Source: Thalassovita litoralis
GTDB lineage: Bacteria; Pseudomonadota; Alphaproteobacteria; Rhodobacterales; Rhodobacteraceae
NCBI RefSeq assembly: GCF_900182725.1
Contig: NZ_FXTO01000010.1
Span: forward strand, 1-64,000
Reading direction: 5' to 3'
Length of the DNA: 64,000 nt
Shown here: piece by piece, positions 35,476 to 45,114 of the stretch
Layout: each line of letters begins with the position of its first letter
Position numbering within the stretch: position 1 is the first letter of the stretch
The notes under the pieces: generated by a model
The model's input: only the letters and a program-made list of their open reading frames with translations
What the model was told of the DNA's origin: nothing
Databases searched by the model: none
Position numbers and translations under genes: made by a program

Positions 35476-37016
35476 AACCCATCCGCCTGCTTTCGGGCTT
35501 TCTGACGGTCGGGGTCTGGACCTTGGCCAGCCGCATTCTGGGCTTTGTCCGTGATGCGATCATTCTGGCCTATCTGGGCACCGGCCCGGCATACGAGGCC
35601 TATGTCGTTGCCTTTCGCCTGCCCAACATGTTCCGCCGCTTCTTTGCCGAAGGGGCGTTCAACATGGCCTTTATCCCAATCTTTTCCAAGAAACTGGAAG
35701 GCGGCGAAGATGCCGAAGGCTTCGCCGCGCAGGCCTTTGCCGGGTTGGCCTCGATCCTGATCGTGCTGACGCTGGTGGCGCAACTGGCGATGCCGTGGCT
35801 GATTTATGGTCTGGCCTCGGGGTTTGCAGGGCAGGAACAATTTGGTCTGTCGGTGGAATTTGCCCGTGTCGCCTTTCCCTATATCCTGTTCATTTCGCTG
35901 GCGGCGCTGCTGTCGGGGGTGCTGAACGCGCTGGGGCGCTTTGCCGCCGCCGCTGCTGCCCCGGTTCTGCTGAACGTGATGCTGGTGGGCATGATGGTTG
36001 TGGCCGCCCTGACCGGCGGCGATGTGGCCCGTGCGCTGATCTGGACCATCCCGGCGGCAGGCGTGGCGCAATTGGCGCTGGTCTGGGTCGCGGCGCGCAA
36101 GGCGGGGTTTCACATTCACCTGAAACGCCCCCGTCTGACGCCAGATATGCGCCGCCTGATCCGCGTCGCCATCCCCGCCGCACTGGCCGGGGGCGTGGTG
36201 CAGGTCAACTTGCTGGTGGGTCAGCAGGTCGCCAGCTATTTCGATCGTGCCGTGGGGTGGTTGTATGCGGCGGACCGGCTGTATCAACTGCCGCTGGGTG
36301 TGGTTGGCATTGCGATTGGCGTGGTGCTGTTGCCCGATCTGTCGCGCCGCCTGAAGGCCAACGATCAGGATGGGTCGCGCAACGCCCTGTCCCGCGCAGC
36401 CGAGGTATCGCTGGCCCTGACCATCCCCGCCGCCGTGGCCTTGATCGTGATCCCGCTGCCACTGGTTTCCGTGTTGTTCCAACGCGGGGCCACAACAGCG
36501 GATGACAGCGCCGCGATTGCGATGGCCGTGGCGATCTATGGCCTGGGGTTGCCAGCCTTCGTGGTGCAGAAAATCCTGCAACCGCTGTTTTTCGCCCGCG
36601 AGGACACCCGCCGCCCGTTCAACTATGCCGTTGTGGCGATGATCATCAACGCAGTGGTGGCAATCGGGCTGGCCCCGGTGCTGGGCTGGATTTCCAGTGC
36701 CATTGCGACCACGCTGGCCGGTTGGGGCATGGTTGCGCTGCTGTCCATCGGGGCGCGTCCCTTTGGCGATGTGGCGCGGTTCGATACCCGTTTCCATCAG
36801 CGCATATGGCGCATCACCGCCGCCTCAGCATTCATGGGCGCGGTGCTGTGGGCTGCAATGGCGTTGCTGAACCCGTTTCTGGGCATGGCGGGGGTCCGGT
36901 ATCTGGCACTGGCGGCCCTGATCCTGCTGGGCATGATCAGCTATTTCGGCGCGGGTCAGGTGATTGGCGCGTTCCGCCTGTCCGAATTCAAACGCAACCT
37001 GCGACGGGGGGGGTGA
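35472..37016 (+). CDS. murJ: lipid II flippase MurJ
   Basis: A 514-aa, 14-helix inner-membrane flippase moving lipid II across the membrane for peptidoglycan synthesis. The N-terminal LASRILGFVRDAIILAYLG and the YVVAFRLPNMFRRFFAEGAF segment are family signatures. Initiates at GTG 35472, overlapping the glnD stop as GTGA. The glnD-murJ pair is conserved in Alphaproteobacteria. Confidence 0.95.
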   Translation: MKPIRLLSGFLTVGVWTLASRILGFVRDAIILAYLGTGPAYEAYVVAFRLPNMFRRFFAEGAFNMAFIPIFSKKLEGGEDAEGFAAQAFAGLASILIVLTLVAQLAMPWLIYGLASGFAGQEQFGLSVEFARVAFPYILFISLAALLSGVLNALGRFAAAAAAPVLLNVMLVGMMVVAALTGGDVARALIWTIPAAGVAQLALVWVAARKAGFHIHLKRPRLTPDMRRLIRVAIPAALAGGVVQVNLLVGQQVASYFDRAVGWLYAADRLYQLPLGVVGIAIGVVLLPDLSRRLKANDQDGSRNALSRAAEVSLALTIPAAVALIVIPLPLVSVLFQRGATTADDSAAIAMAVAIYGLGLPAFVVQKILQPLFFAREDTRRPFNYAVVAMIINAVVAIGLAPVLGWISSAIATTLAGWGMVALLSIGARPFGDVARFDTRFHQRIWRITAASAFMGAVLWAAMALLNPFLGMAGVRYLALAALILLGMISYFGAGQVIGAFRLSEFKRNLRRGG

Positions 37017-37038
37017 TCCCTCCCGCCGCTTATTTCCT

Positions 37039-37057
37039 GCCGTTCCCTGAGAACGGC
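37039..37057. terminator. hairpin between convergent murJ and trxB
   Basis: A 7-bp perfect stem GCCGTTC / GAACGGC with loop CCTGA in the 56-base gap between convergent genes. No T run on either side, so its role as terminator is uncertain. Confidence 0.35.
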
Positions 37058-37072
37058 GAAATGGCTCGCGCT

Positions 37073-38014
37073 TCAGTCCTGCGCGGCCAGCCAGTGTTCG
37101 GCATCCAGCGCCGCCATACAGCCCATCCCGGCAGAGGTGACAGCCTGACGGTATTTGTGATCCGTCAGATCGCCCGCCGCAAAAATGCCAGGGATCGAGG
37201 TTTCTGTTGAGCCGGGCTTCACCTTGACGTAGCCGCCGTTATGCAGATCCAGAACGTCCTTCACCAACTCGCTGGCGGGGGCATGGCCGATGGCGACGAA
37301 AACGCCCTTGCAGGGGATTTCCGATACTTCGCCGGTTTCCACATGTTTGACGCGCACGGCGGTGACGCCTTTGGGGTTATCTTCGCCCACGACCTCGTCC
37401 AATACATGATGCCACAGCGGTTCGATCTTTTCGTTTTTCATCAGACGGTCGATCAGGATTTTTTCCGCTCGCAGTTCGTCGCGGCGGTGGATCAGCGTCA
37501 CCTTGCTGGCAAAATTGGTCAGGAACAGCGCTTCTTCTACTGCGGTGTTGCCACCACCGATGACCACGATTTCCTGCCCGCGATAGAAAAATCCGTCACA
37601 AGTGGCACAAGCCGAAACGCCAAAGCCCTTATAAGCATCTTCCGACGGTAGCCCCAGCCATTTGGCGCGGGCGCCGGTGGCCAGAATAACCGCATCCGCC
37701 GTGTAAACCGTGCCACTGTCACCCGTCGCCGTGAACGGTCGCTTCGATGTGTCCAGATTGGTGATAATGTCGCCCACGATTTCACAGCCCATTGCCTGTG
37801 CGTGTTCCTGCATTTTGATCATCAGGTCGGGGCCTTGCACCTCGGTGAAGCCGGGGTAGTTTTCAACCTCGGTGGTGGTGGTCAACTGGCCGCCGGGTTC
37901 GATCCCCTGCACCAGAATGGGGGACAGCATGGCGCGGCTGGCGTAAACGCCAGCGGTATAGCCAGCCGGACCAGAGCCAATAATCAGAACTTTGGTGTGA
38001 CGGGTTTCGGACAT
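37073..38014 (-). CDS. trxB: thioredoxin-disulfide reductase
   Basis: A 313-aa FAD flavoenzyme that transfers electrons from NADPH to thioredoxin. The FAD motif is [18 protein letters not shown], the redox-active pair CATC lies in [11 protein letters not shown], the NADPH motif is [13 protein letters not shown] and the C-terminal FAD contact is [18 protein letters not shown] 38014 is selected because AGAGG precedes it. Divergent from the Lrp-type regulator. Confidence 0.96.
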   Translation of the reverse strand: MSETRHTKVLIIGSGPAGYTAGVYASRAMLSPILVQGIEPGGQLTTTTEVENYPGFTEVQGPDLMIKMQEHAQAMGCEIVGDIITNLDTSKRPFTATGDSGTVYTADAVILATGARAKWLGLPSEDAYKGFGVSACATCDGFFYRGQEIVVIGGGNTAVEEALFLTNFASKVTLIHRRDELRAEKILIDRLMKNEKIEPLWHHVLDEVVGEDNPKGVTAVRVKHVETGEVSEIPCKGVFVAIGHAPASELVKDVLDLHNGGYVKVKPGSTETSIPGIFAAGDLTDHKYRQAVTSAGMGCMAALDAEHWLAAQD

Positions 38015-38236
38015 GGGAACCTCTTTTCGCGGTGATTGCGTTGGCAACGGATATAATCCCCACATGGCGCGGCGAAAACCCCCTTGGGTGTGGAGTGCGG
38101 CCTTGTTGCGGTTTCTGGGGCGTGGTGGAAAATTGGGCAAAACTGTAAGGAAAATGTAACGATCTTGCGGCTACGCGAAATAATATTGCGCACGGAAAGA
38201 GGGTGTTATAAGAAACCGTTCCATAGGAGGATAATT

Positions 38237-38737
38237 ATGCCAACCTCGCGTCTTGATCCCATTGATCGCAAAATTCTGGCCGAGCTTCAGGCGGACGGTC
38301 GCATGACCAATGTCGAACTGGCCAAACGGGTCGGGATTTCCGCGCCGCCATGCCTGCGCCGGGTGCGTACGCTGGAGGAGGCGGGATTTATCCGGGGCTA
38401 CCACGCCAAGGTTGATTCGCGCGAACTGGGGTTCGAGGTTCAGGTTTTCGCAATGGTCGGCCTGCAAAGCCAGGCCGAAGTCGACCTGAGCAAGTTTGAA
38501 CAGCGGTGCCGGGATTGGCCACTGGTTCGTGAATGCCATATGCTGAATGGCGAGGTGGATTTTATCCTGAAATGTGTGGCACCTGACCTGAGTACGTTTC
38601 AGTCTTTCCTGACGGAACAACTGACTGCGGCGGAAAACGTGGCAAGCGTGAAAACCTCTTTGGTGATCCGCTGTGCCAAGGACGAGCCGGGCGTGCCCTT
38701 CAGCGTGATGGAAGAACGCCTGAACCGGACCGCCTGA
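38237..38737 (+). CDS. Lrp/AsnC family transcriptional regulator
   Basis: A 166-aa regulator. The N-terminal winged helix-turn-helix (LDPIDRKILAELQADGR; NVELAKRVGISAPPCLRRVR) is followed by a RAM ligand-binding domain (VDFILKCVAPDLSTFQSFL). A perfect AGGAGG precedes ATG 38237. The promoter must lie in the 220 bases shared with trxB. Ligand unknown; amino acids are usual. Confidence 0.92.
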   Translation: MPTSRLDPIDRKILAELQADGRMTNVELAKRVGISAPPCLRRVRTLEEAGFIRGYHAKVDSRELGFEVQVFAMVGLQSQAEVDLSKFEQRCRDWPLVRECHMLNGEVDFILKCVAPDLSTFQSFLTEQLTAAENVASVKTSLVIRCAKDEPGVPFSVMEERLNRTA

Positions 38738-38778
38738 CTGCGGTCAAACGGTCCAGAACGCGACAATCCACGCCGTAC

Positions 38779-39534
38779 TTAATACAGTTGACCGCACATA
38801 TCCTGCCAGTCATCGCTGCGGGAATGGGCCAATGGGCCAAAATCCGACAGCGTTGCAACATGCGGGAACATGTTCAGAAAAACGCGCAACATATCCGGCC
38901 CCAACAATTCAGCCTTGCAGCCGCGCGGATGATAGGATTCCAAATGCAGCCCTTCTGCCAATAGCGTGGCGTGACGGGGCAGGCAGATATGAAACACCCG
39001 TGTTGGTGCGGGCGGGGTCAGTTGAAATACCCCATCCCCATCAACCATATCGGCCACAGGAACATAGGCAGCATCCGCCCCTTCCCCACGCAATAGACGC
39101 GCCCCCGGACCAAGGATCATATCCACAACGGGCCGACCGATCCCAAAGCGGTCCGCCATGATACGGACCAACCGGGATTGTTCCGGCTGATCGACCGGCA
39201 CGTTGGGGATAACCTGCATCGAACCAATCCACAGCACGGGAAGGGGACCGTACTCTAGCGTTTCGACGGCCATGCCGGGGATCAAATCCTCGACAGCGCA
39301 GGGACCTTCTGGTGTTGTTAACAACAATCCCCGGCCAAAGGCCGAAAATGCCGCTTCAAACAATGGCAAAGCCGGGGCCACCAGTTGCCGATGCGCGGGA
39401 AGGTTGTCTTCATCCAGATAAGCCAGATCATAACGACGGGTCACAACCGGCCTGCGCGCCACACCCAGACGGGCATCGCGACCAGAGAGAGAAGGACGAG
39501 CAACCACGTCATAGACGGGGGCAAACTTATTCAT
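38779..39534 (-). CDS. Hint (hedgehog/intein) domain protein
   Basis: A 251-aa protein. The Hint-type domain starts near residue 68 (GRGLLLTTPEGPCAVEDLIPGM) and continues through VLWIGSMQV and HATLLAEGLHLESYHPRG. Cys near 82 is displaced from the usual first position, so protein splicing is not expected. Short Hint proteins are common in Roseobacter-type genomes, often with secreted proteins, and their role is poorly known. No signal peptide seen. Confidence 0.75.
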   Translation of the reverse strand: MNKFAPVYDVVARPSLSGRDARLGVARRPVVTRRYDLAYLDEDNLPAHRQLVAPALPLFEAAFSAFGRGLLLTTPEGPCAVEDLIPGMAVETLEYGPLPVLWIGSMQVIPNVPVDQPEQSRLVRIMADRFGIGRPVVDMILGPGARLLRGEGADAAYVPVADMVDGDGVFQLTPPAPTRVFHICLPRHATLLAEGLHLESYHPRGCKAELLGPDMLRVFLNMFPHVATLSDFGPLAHSRSDDWQDMCGQLY

Positions 39535-39787
39535 GTACGCACCTTTCCAGGTTCGTCACATCCGCGTCGGCCCCCACCGACAACGACAGAAGGACAGGTT
39601 TCCATCTGTTGATATGGAAATAATGCCCGGACAAGACAGGCATTGTCAAAGATTTCACCGTATTGTGTCGCTACAGTCGGAAAAATATAGGGTTCGCCCC
39701 AGAATTGTTTCCGCAAGCTGAACGAAGATGCCTCAATTGCTGCATCTGGGCGATTCGCACCCACGGAACCCTGCCGTAGAATGGCAA
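39535..39787. other. gene-free stretch upstream of the Hint-domain gene
   Basis: No supported gene. It should hold the Hint gene promoter. An inverted repeat AATGCC-N12-GGCATT lies at about 39624-39647. Confidence 0.35.
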
Positions 39788-39811
39788 AAGGCCGCCCGAT
39801 TGGGCGGCCTT
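39788..39811 (-). terminator. rho-independent terminator of the 52-aa gene
   Basis: Perfect 10-bp stem AAGGCCGCCC / GGGCGGCCTT with loop GATT, and a TTTT run on the minus strand after the hairpin. It is 40 bases past the stop of the small gene at 39852. Confidence 0.8.
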
Positions 39812-39851
39812 CTACACGTTACAAAATGCACTGGTTACACAATTAATTCGC

Positions 39852-40010
39852 TTATCCCACCCGCAACTTCGCAACAGGGGCAGGTTGGGCCGGTGTCACA
39901 TCCCGACTGCGTTTGGCTGGCTTCTGGCTGCGGGCCCACGGCATAGCGGGCATATCCGTTTTCGACGTTTCGACCACCGATTTCATCCAGCGTTTCTGTT
40001 TACGGGCCAT
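39852..40010 (-). CDS. conserved small basic protein, about 52 aa
   Basis: Starts MARKQKRWMKSVVETSKTD and continues with MPWARSQKPAKRS. The KQKRWMKSV...MPWAR pattern is a short protein I recognise as common in Rhodobacterales, of unknown function. It is basic, with no membrane segment. A longer frame to 40142 lacks support. It has its own terminator at 39788-39811, which favours a real gene. Confidence 0.65.
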   Translation of the reverse strand: MARKQKRWMKSVVETSKTDMPAMPWARSQKPAKRSRDVTPAQPAPVAKLRVG

Positions 40011-40164
40011 TCTGACGCTCCTGCGAGTCGGGTATTCGTTTCTTCCTAAGGAAACAATTTGCCCCGGCATTGCGGCATTGTTTGGGCGTTTACACCAAAA
40101 CAATGGGGAACAATTGTGACGTTCCCCGTTCTGAATTTTCACATGCAGAATGCAGCTATACGCC

Positions 40165-40920
40165 TTACAGACGGATAACAGACATCAAGCGGCCATAATC
40201 TGCTTCTTTGGCGTGTGTGGTCCGCCGATATGAAAAGAAACGATCAGGGTCCGAATAGGTGCAGTGCCGAATCCATTCGGCTTCGCCCACGCCCGCCTGC
40301 CGCAGGCGGTGCAACCCGTAAGAGGGCAGATCGAACATATAACGATCCCCCTGCCCATTGGTGAAGAAACGGGTATTGTCCATGTCTTCCACCATGAAAT
40401 CATCCAGAAACTCTGGCCCAACCTCATAAGCGCGTTGGCTGATGGTAGGGCCGATGGCGGCCCGGATGTTGGCGCGCTTTGCGCCCAGCGTTTCCATTGC
40501 GTCCAGCGTCGCCTCCAGCACACCATCCAGCGCCCCGCGCCAGCCCGCATGGGCGGCGCCGATCACGCCAGCCTGTGGGTCCGAAAACAACACGGGCTGG
40601 CAATCCGCCGTCAGAATCCCCAGCGCGATACCCGGCTGATTGGTGACCATGCCATCACCGGGACCGATGTCCTGTTCGGAGTCGGTTATGATCGCGACAT
40701 CGGCGGAATGGGTTTGGTGGATCGTCAGCAGCGCATCGTTTGGCAGGTCCATTGCCTGCGCCACGCGGCTGCGATTGATCGCCACGATTTCGCGCTGATC
40801 CGATGATCCGAACCCGCAGTTCAAACCGCTGAATATCCCCGAAGATGCCCCGCCCTTGCGGGTGAAAAACCCGTGCTGCGTTCCGGTCAGCAAATCCGAC
40901 GTGAGAAATTCCAGCATCAT
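40165..40920 (-). CDS. pgeF: peptidoglycan editing factor PgeF (laccase-domain family)
   Basis: A 251-aa protein of the former 'multicopper polyphenol oxidase' DUF152 family, now known to remove misplaced L-serine from muropeptide precursors. Conserved blocks are GFFTRKGGASSG, IHQTHSADVAII, GILTADCQPVLF, GAAHAGWRGALDGVLEAT and IGPTISQRAYEVG. It overlaps the upstream methyltransferase by ATGA and is the third gene of lgt-methyltransferase-pgeF. Confidence 0.93.
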   Translation of the reverse strand: MMLEFLTSDLLTGTQHGFFTRKGGASSGIFSGLNCGFGSSDQREIVAINRSRVAQAMDLPNDALLTIHQTHSADVAIITDSEQDIGPGDGMVTNQPGIALGILTADCQPVLFSDPQAGVIGAAHAGWRGALDGVLEATLDAMETLGAKRANIRAAIGPTISQRAYEVGPEFLDDFMVEDMDNTRFFTNGQGDRYMFDLPSYGLHRLRQAGVGEAEWIRHCTYSDPDRFFSYRRTTHAKEADYGRLMSVIRL

Positions 40921-41978
40921 GCCTCCAGTCCGGGGGGTGCGGTTTTGCCATCAGGGTACAGGCCCAGCACTTTGAACAGGGTTCCCATTTCTGCCGGATG
41001 CGTCAAGCGCCGATGTGCAGCAATCAGGTTTTCCAGATCAGGACCGCTTAGTTTGCTGGCCAACGCCTGCGCCCTGCCTGTAATGCCCAACCGTTCCAAA
41101 AATACGCCCTGCGTGGACAAGCGGGTGAATTTGGCCGGGGCAGCAGCAACGGCTAATGCTTCGAAATCGACATGAGAGGTCAGATCGCATTGGCCGGGGC
41201 TGGTCAGCGGATCGACATGCTGATGGCGGTGCAACGCCTGAAGCGTATCGCCCAGACTGCGCCAATCACCGTAATCAAGGATCAGCGCCGCGCCACCATG
41301 CTGCGCGATGCGCTGGCCCAGATCAGCGGCAATCGCAGGGGCCGCCGGGCATAGTTCGACCAGATCGCCGTCTTGGGTATCTTGCAAACGGTGATCCAGC
41401 GCGGATACCGGCCCCGGTTCCGTCAACGCAAAGCGCAGATCGCCGTCCGATGCGATGATGCGGCGTTCACGCCATGCGGAGCCTTCGCGCACAAACTGGC
41501 GGATCGGCAGCGCATCGAAAAATTCGTTCGCGATAAAAAACAGGGGACCATCCGGCAGGCCTGCCACTGTATCGTGCCATGCGGGGGCATATTGCGCCAA
41601 GGTATCAGCCTGTATGGCCCGCAGGGTCGGGGATGCTTCGATCAGATGCAGGCGCAGCGCGGCATGAAACCCCGGCACGGCACGGGTGGCCCGCAACACA
41701 TCGGCCATCAGGGTTCCGCGTCCCGGCCCTGCCTCGGCCAGAATGAATGGGGTCGGTGCGCCCTGATCCAGCCATGTTTGCGCCAATGACAGGCCAATCA
41801 GTTCCCCGAACATCTGACTGATTTCAGGCGCAGTGGTGAAATCCCCCGCAGCCCCCAGCGGGTCGCGGATGGTGTAATACCCCAGCGTAGGATGCAACAG
41901 GCATTCGGCCATATAATCGGCCACGGTCATTGGCCCTGCACGCTGAATGCGGGCTATCAGGTGTTCGGTCAATGTCAT
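40917..41978 (-). CDS. class I SAM-dependent methyltransferase (NDUFAF7/COG1565 family)
   Basis: A 353-aa methyltransferase. The family N-terminus [19 protein letters not shown], the SAM-binding [17 protein letters not shown] and the later [18 protein letters not shown] are present. The mitochondrial homologue methylates an arginine of complex I; the bacterial target is not established. ATG 41978 is chosen because it overlaps the lgt stop. Middle gene of a tightly coupled trio. Confidence 0.9.
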   Translation of the reverse strand: MTLTEHLIARIQRAGPMTVADYMAECLLHPTLGYYTIRDPLGAAGDFTTAPEISQMFGELIGLSLAQTWLDQGAPTPFILAEAGPGRGTLMADVLRATRAVPGFHAALRLHLIEASPTLRAIQADTLAQYAPAWHDTVAGLPDGPLFFIANEFFDALPIRQFVREGSAWRERRIIASDGDLRFALTEPGPVSALDHRLQDTQDGDLVELCPAAPAIAADLGQRIAQHGGAALILDYGDWRSLGDTLQALHRHQHVDPLTSPGQCDLTSHVDFEALAVAAAPAKFTRLSTQGVFLERLGITGRAQALASKLSGPDLENLIAAHRRLTHPAEMGTLFKVLGLYPDGKTAPPGLEA

Positions 41979-42856
41979 TTCACCCGCCGCGCATACAGAA
42001 CAAAGCCCAACCCGATCAGGATCATCGGCAAGGACAGAATTTGCCCCATGCTTAGCCCCCATTCACCCAGCCGGATGACATGGCCCAGCGGGTTATCAAC
42101 GGTAATGAACTGGTCGTCGGCCTGCCGGAAATGTTCGACGATCACACGGGCAATGCCGTAACCCATCAAAAACAGGCCCATGATCAACCCCGGTTTTTTC
42201 AACGCCCCCCGACGAAACGCCAGCCACAACAGGATCGAGGCCAGAACGACACCTTCCAGAAATGCCTCGTACAGCTGCGACGGATGGCGGGCGCACAGGC
42301 CGATCACACCCTCACAGGTCTGGGCGGAAGCACCGGGGAAAATCACCCCCCACGGCAGATCGGTCGGACGGCCCCATAGTTCGGCATTGATGAAATTCGC
42401 CACCCTGCCCAGCATCAGCCCGATGGGCGCGGCCAGCGCCAACAGATCGCCGGTGGACAGGCGCGGAATACGGTTCAACCCGGTAAAGATCAGCGCAGCA
42501 ATCACCACCCCCAGAAAACCGCCGTGGAACGACATCCCGCCTTGCCAGACTTTCAGAATGTCGCCCGGATGATCCAGATAATAGCCGGGCCGATAGAACA
42601 ACACGAACCCCAGACGCCCACCGATGATGATGCCCAGAATCATCCATGTCAGCAGATCTTCGACCTGTCTGGGTGTCATGGGGGGATCGTTCGGCCATAA
42701 CGCGGCGCGGCGCACAGCGGTTACGACAATGCGCCAGCCGATCAAGATGCCAGCGATATAGGCCAGCGCATACCAGCGCAGCGCAAATTCGAACCCGAAC
42801 AGGGAGATCGAAAAAATCTCGGACGAGATATTGGGAAAGGGGATGACAGCGTTCAT
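41975..42856 (-). CDS. lgt: prolipoprotein diacylglyceryl transferase
   Basis: A 293-aa, seven-helix inner-membrane enzyme transferring diacylglycerol from phosphatidylglycerol to the lipobox cysteine. Visible family elements are [27 protein letters not shown] with the catalytic His, and [17 protein letters not shown]. First gene of the lgt-methyltransferase-pgeF trio, divergent from ubiK. Confidence 0.96.
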   Translation of the reverse strand: MNAVIPFPNISSEIFSISLFGFEFALRWYALAYIAGILIGWRIVVTAVRRAALWPNDPPMTPRQVEDLLTWMILGIIIGGRLGFVLFYRPGYYLDHPGDILKVWQGGMSFHGGFLGVVIAALIFTGLNRIPRLSTGDLLALAAPIGLMLGRVANFINAELWGRPTDLPWGVIFPGASAQTCEGVIGLCARHPSQLYEAFLEGVVLASILLWLAFRRGALKKPGLIMGLFLMGYGIARVIVEHFRQADDQFITVDNPLGHVIRLGEWGLSMGQILSLPMILIGLGFVLYARRVK

Positions 42857-42953
42857 GTGCGTCTGTGTGCCTCTGGCTGGGAAGAGAAGTCAACCTTGTG
42901 GCCGAAGCCGCTACGGCCCATATAGGAACAAAGTGCAACGGTGGAGAGCATAG

Positions 42954-43199
42954 ATGCAGACCCGCAACAAGTTTCTGGACGATATGTCCCAACTGATGAC
43001 CAACGCGATGGGTGTCGCGCAGGGGGCCAAGGACGAGGCCGAAACCGCGATGAAAAGCCTGATTGACCGCTGGCTGGCAGATCGCGATTTTGTCACGCGT
43101 GAAGAATTCGAAGCGGTCCGCCTGATGGCGCAAAAAGCGCGCGAGGAAAACGAGGCGCTCAAAGCGCGTCTGGACGCTTTGGAAAAAGCTGCAAAATAA
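42954..43199 (+). CDS. ubiK: UbiK / BMFP-type ubiquinone biosynthesis accessory factor
   Basis: An 81-aa protein (MQTRNKFLDDMSQLMTNAMG) with an amphipathic first helix and a C-terminal coiled coil (REENEALKARLDALEK). It corresponds to the BMFP family, whose E. coli member UbiK supports aerobic ubiquinone synthesis at the membrane. Divergent from lgt, a conserved arrangement. Confidence 0.88.
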   Translation: MQTRNKFLDDMSQLMTNAMGVAQGAKDEAETAMKSLIDRWLADRDFVTREEFEAVRLMAQKAREENEALKARLDALEKAAK

Positions 43200-43248
43200 G
43201 GGCGGGGGCGCGCGGGCGCCCTTGGTCGTTCGCAAAGGATTCCATGCC

Positions 43249-43572
43249 ATGCGCGGGTTTTTGGCACTGCTTGCCATCAGTCTGTTTGCCCTGCTGTGGC
43301 CCCCGCATCAGGGGGCGGCGTCCCCAATGGATATGGGGGCAATCACAAGCCACGCGATGCAGGATTGCGCGGATTGCATGGATATGGATGCCGAAACAAA
43401 CCCCTGCACGCACGGCATCGCCTGCGGGGCGGGGCTGATACTGGTCGGCCCTGTGTTCGTCCCGATACCAATGGATATTCCTATGGTTTGGCCGGTCTGG
43501 CGGGGAATATCCCTTGTCGGTTTTGGGCCGGGGCCGGGTGTGCCACCGCCGAAACCTGTCTTTTTTGCCTGA
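43249..43572 (+). CDS. small exported cysteine/methionine-rich protein
   Basis: About 107 aa, unrecognised. A signal-like segment (MRGFLALLAISLFALLWPP) is followed by SPMDMG, then MQDCADCMDMDAETNPC with CxxC and Met-rich spacing, and a hydrophobic proline-rich tail. Such composition is seen in small metal (copper) handling proteins, which is inference. ATG 43249 is preferred over TTG 43222. It is followed 54 bases later by a cytochrome c gene, likely in one transcript. Confidence 0.6.
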   Translation: MRGFLALLAISLFALLWPPHQGAASPMDMGAITSHAMQDCADCMDMDAETNPCTHGIACGAGLILVGPVFVPIPMDIPMVWPVWRGISLVGFGPGPGVPPPKPVFFA

Positions 43573-43626
43573 TCACGGCGGCGTGAAATGCGCCGTTTCC
43601 AGATAATTCGGACAAAAGAGACCACT

Positions 43627-44052
43627 ATGAAATCGTATCTTTTTGCTGCCGCTGCTGCGGTGGCCTTGGGCGTGGGCGGATATCCAGCCTTGCGCCCTGC
43701 TGACCCCGCATTGGCCCAACCGGCACGGGGCAGCGCAATCGTTGAAGTGACGGAACCCGCAACACTGTCAGCGCAGGCCCAAATGGGCAAACGTGGCTTT
43801 GATGCCGTATGCGCAGCCTGTCACGGAACGAATGGTGTGGGGCGTGTCGGCATGGGGCCGCCCCTGATTCACCGTATTTATGAACCATCGCATCATGGCG
43901 ACATGGCCTTTTTCATGGCGGCAGAACGCGGGGTGAAATCGCACCACTGGCGGTTTGGCGATATGCCACCGCAATCCGGGCTGACCCGCGCGGATATGAC
44001 CGCCATCATCCGCTATGTGCGCGAAGTTCAGGCCGCGAACGGGATCAACTGA
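43627..44052 (+). CDS. exported mono-haem cytochrome c
   Basis: A 141-aa protein with a signal peptide (LFAAAAAVALGVGG), one haem site CAACH at about residues 71-75, and a distal Met in GDMPPQSGL. C-terminal DMTAIIRYVREVQ is the usual closing helix. Its electron partner is unknown. It follows the small Cys/Met-rich gene and precedes the sodium-channel-like gene. Confidence 0.88.
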   Translation: MKSYLFAAAAAVALGVGGYPALRPADPALAQPARGSAIVEVTEPATLSAQAQMGKRGFDAVCAACHGTNGVGRVGMGPPLIHRIYEPSHHGDMAFFMAAERGVKSHHWRFGDMPPQSGLTRADMTAIIRYVREVQAANGIN

Positions 44053-44210
44053 TCCGCCAGCCCCGACAGGGGTCAACACAGATGACGGGGAAGGGACACC
44101 ATCCCATCCCCGTCTTTGATTTTTCTACGATAGGGCGTGGAAACGCGGCGCGGGGTCCATATATGGGGCAGGATACGCGACCCATTCTCATTGATCACGA
44201 ACAGGACCCC

Positions 44211-45038
44211 ATGACACAGACCGCACCGGACGATCTGCGCCGCATTCCCCCCATTCAGCCCGGCCCGCTGGGCGCGATACAGCGCCTTTTGGAATCCGCG
44301 CGGTTTCAGCAAGCTATCATTGCCCTGATCGCGTTGAATGCAATCACACTGGGGCTGGAAACCAGCGCACGCGTAATGCAAGCCATCGGCCCCCTGCTGA
44401 TGATGCTGGACACTGTTTTGCTGACGGTATTCGTCGCCGAACTGGTGCTGAAACTGGTGGTCTATCGCAGTCGCTTTGCGCGCGATCCGTGGAACCTGTT
44501 CGATTTCGCCGTCATCGCCGTGGCGCTGATCCCCGCCACCGGCAGCTTGTCTGCGCTGCGGGCGCTGCGCATTTTGCGGGTACTGCGGCTGATTTCGGCT
44601 GTCCCCTCAATGCGCCGGGTTGTTGGTGCGCTAATCGCATCCATCCCCGGAATCGGGTCGATTGTCGGATTGCTGTCACTGGTGTTCTACGTCTTTGCCG
44701 TGATTGCGACGAAACTGTTTGGCGCGTCCTTTCCCGAATTTTTCGGCACGCTGGGCGCATCGCTGTACACGCTGTTTCAGGTTATGACGCTGGAAAGCTG
44801 GTCGATGGGCGTGGTCCGCCCGGTGATGGAGGTGTACCCGCTGTCCTGGGCCTATTTCCTGCCGTTTATCCTGCTGACATCGTTTACCGTGCTGAACCTG
44901 TTCATCGGCATCGTAGTGGACGCAATCCAGCGCCAACACGAGGCCGAAGCCGCCGACGATCCGCAACCGGATTTACAGGATGTGATGACCGAACTGCGCG
45001 CCCTGCGGGCCGAGGTGCAATCGCTGCGCAAGGGATGA
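44211..45038 (+). CDS. voltage-gated sodium channel (NavBac-type) / ion transporter
   Basis: A 275-aa single-domain channel with six helices. The S4 voltage sensor is LRALRILRVLRLISAVPSMR with arginines every third residue. The pore loop TLFQVMTLESWSMG carries LESW, the selectivity motif of bacterial Nav channels. A C-terminal coiled coil (VMTELRALRAEVQSLRKG) would assemble the tetramer. ATG 44211 is preferred over an upstream frame to 44082. Such channels occur in marine alkaliphiles and Roseobacters. Physiological role here unknown. Confidence 0.88.
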   Translation: MTQTAPDDLRRIPPIQPGPLGAIQRLLESARFQQAIIALIALNAITLGLETSARVMQAIGPLLMMLDTVLLTVFVAELVLKLVVYRSRFARDPWNLFDFAVIAVALIPATGSLSALRALRILRVLRLISAVPSMRRVVGALIASIPGIGSIVGLLSLVFYVFAVIATKLFGASFPEFFGTLGASLYTLFQVMTLESWSMGVVRPVMEVYPLSWAYFLPFILLTSFTVLNLFIGIVVDAIQRQHEAEAADDPQPDLQDVMTELRALRAEVQSLRKG

Positions 45039-45052
45039 GCGATAAGCCGAAC

Positions 45053-45103
45053 GGGGGCTGTGCGCCCCCTCGATGAGCGAAAACTTGGCCCTAATGAAGG
45101 GCC
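45053..45103. terminator. two hairpins between convergent genes
   Basis: GGGGGC/GCCCCC with a 5-base loop at 45053-45069, then GGCCCT/AGGGCC with loop AATGA at 45087-45103, in the 76-base gap between the channel gene and the DUF1150 gene. No clear T run. Confidence 0.45.
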
Positions 45104-45114
45104 GTGCCTGACGC

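Noticed and set aside
35364-36797. Long minus frame opposite murJ
   Set aside because: Its His/Gln/Arg-rich composition is typical of an antisense shadow, and murJ on the other strand is certain.
38159-38236. TTGCGC-N15-TATAAG as a promoter for the Lrp-type gene
   Set aside because: The spacing is two bases too short for a standard sigma-70 promoter and the -35 is poor. It was not strong enough to list.
38779-39534. Hint-domain protein as a self-splicing intein or toxin
   Set aside because: No splice-junction residues, no host extein and no immunity gene nearby.
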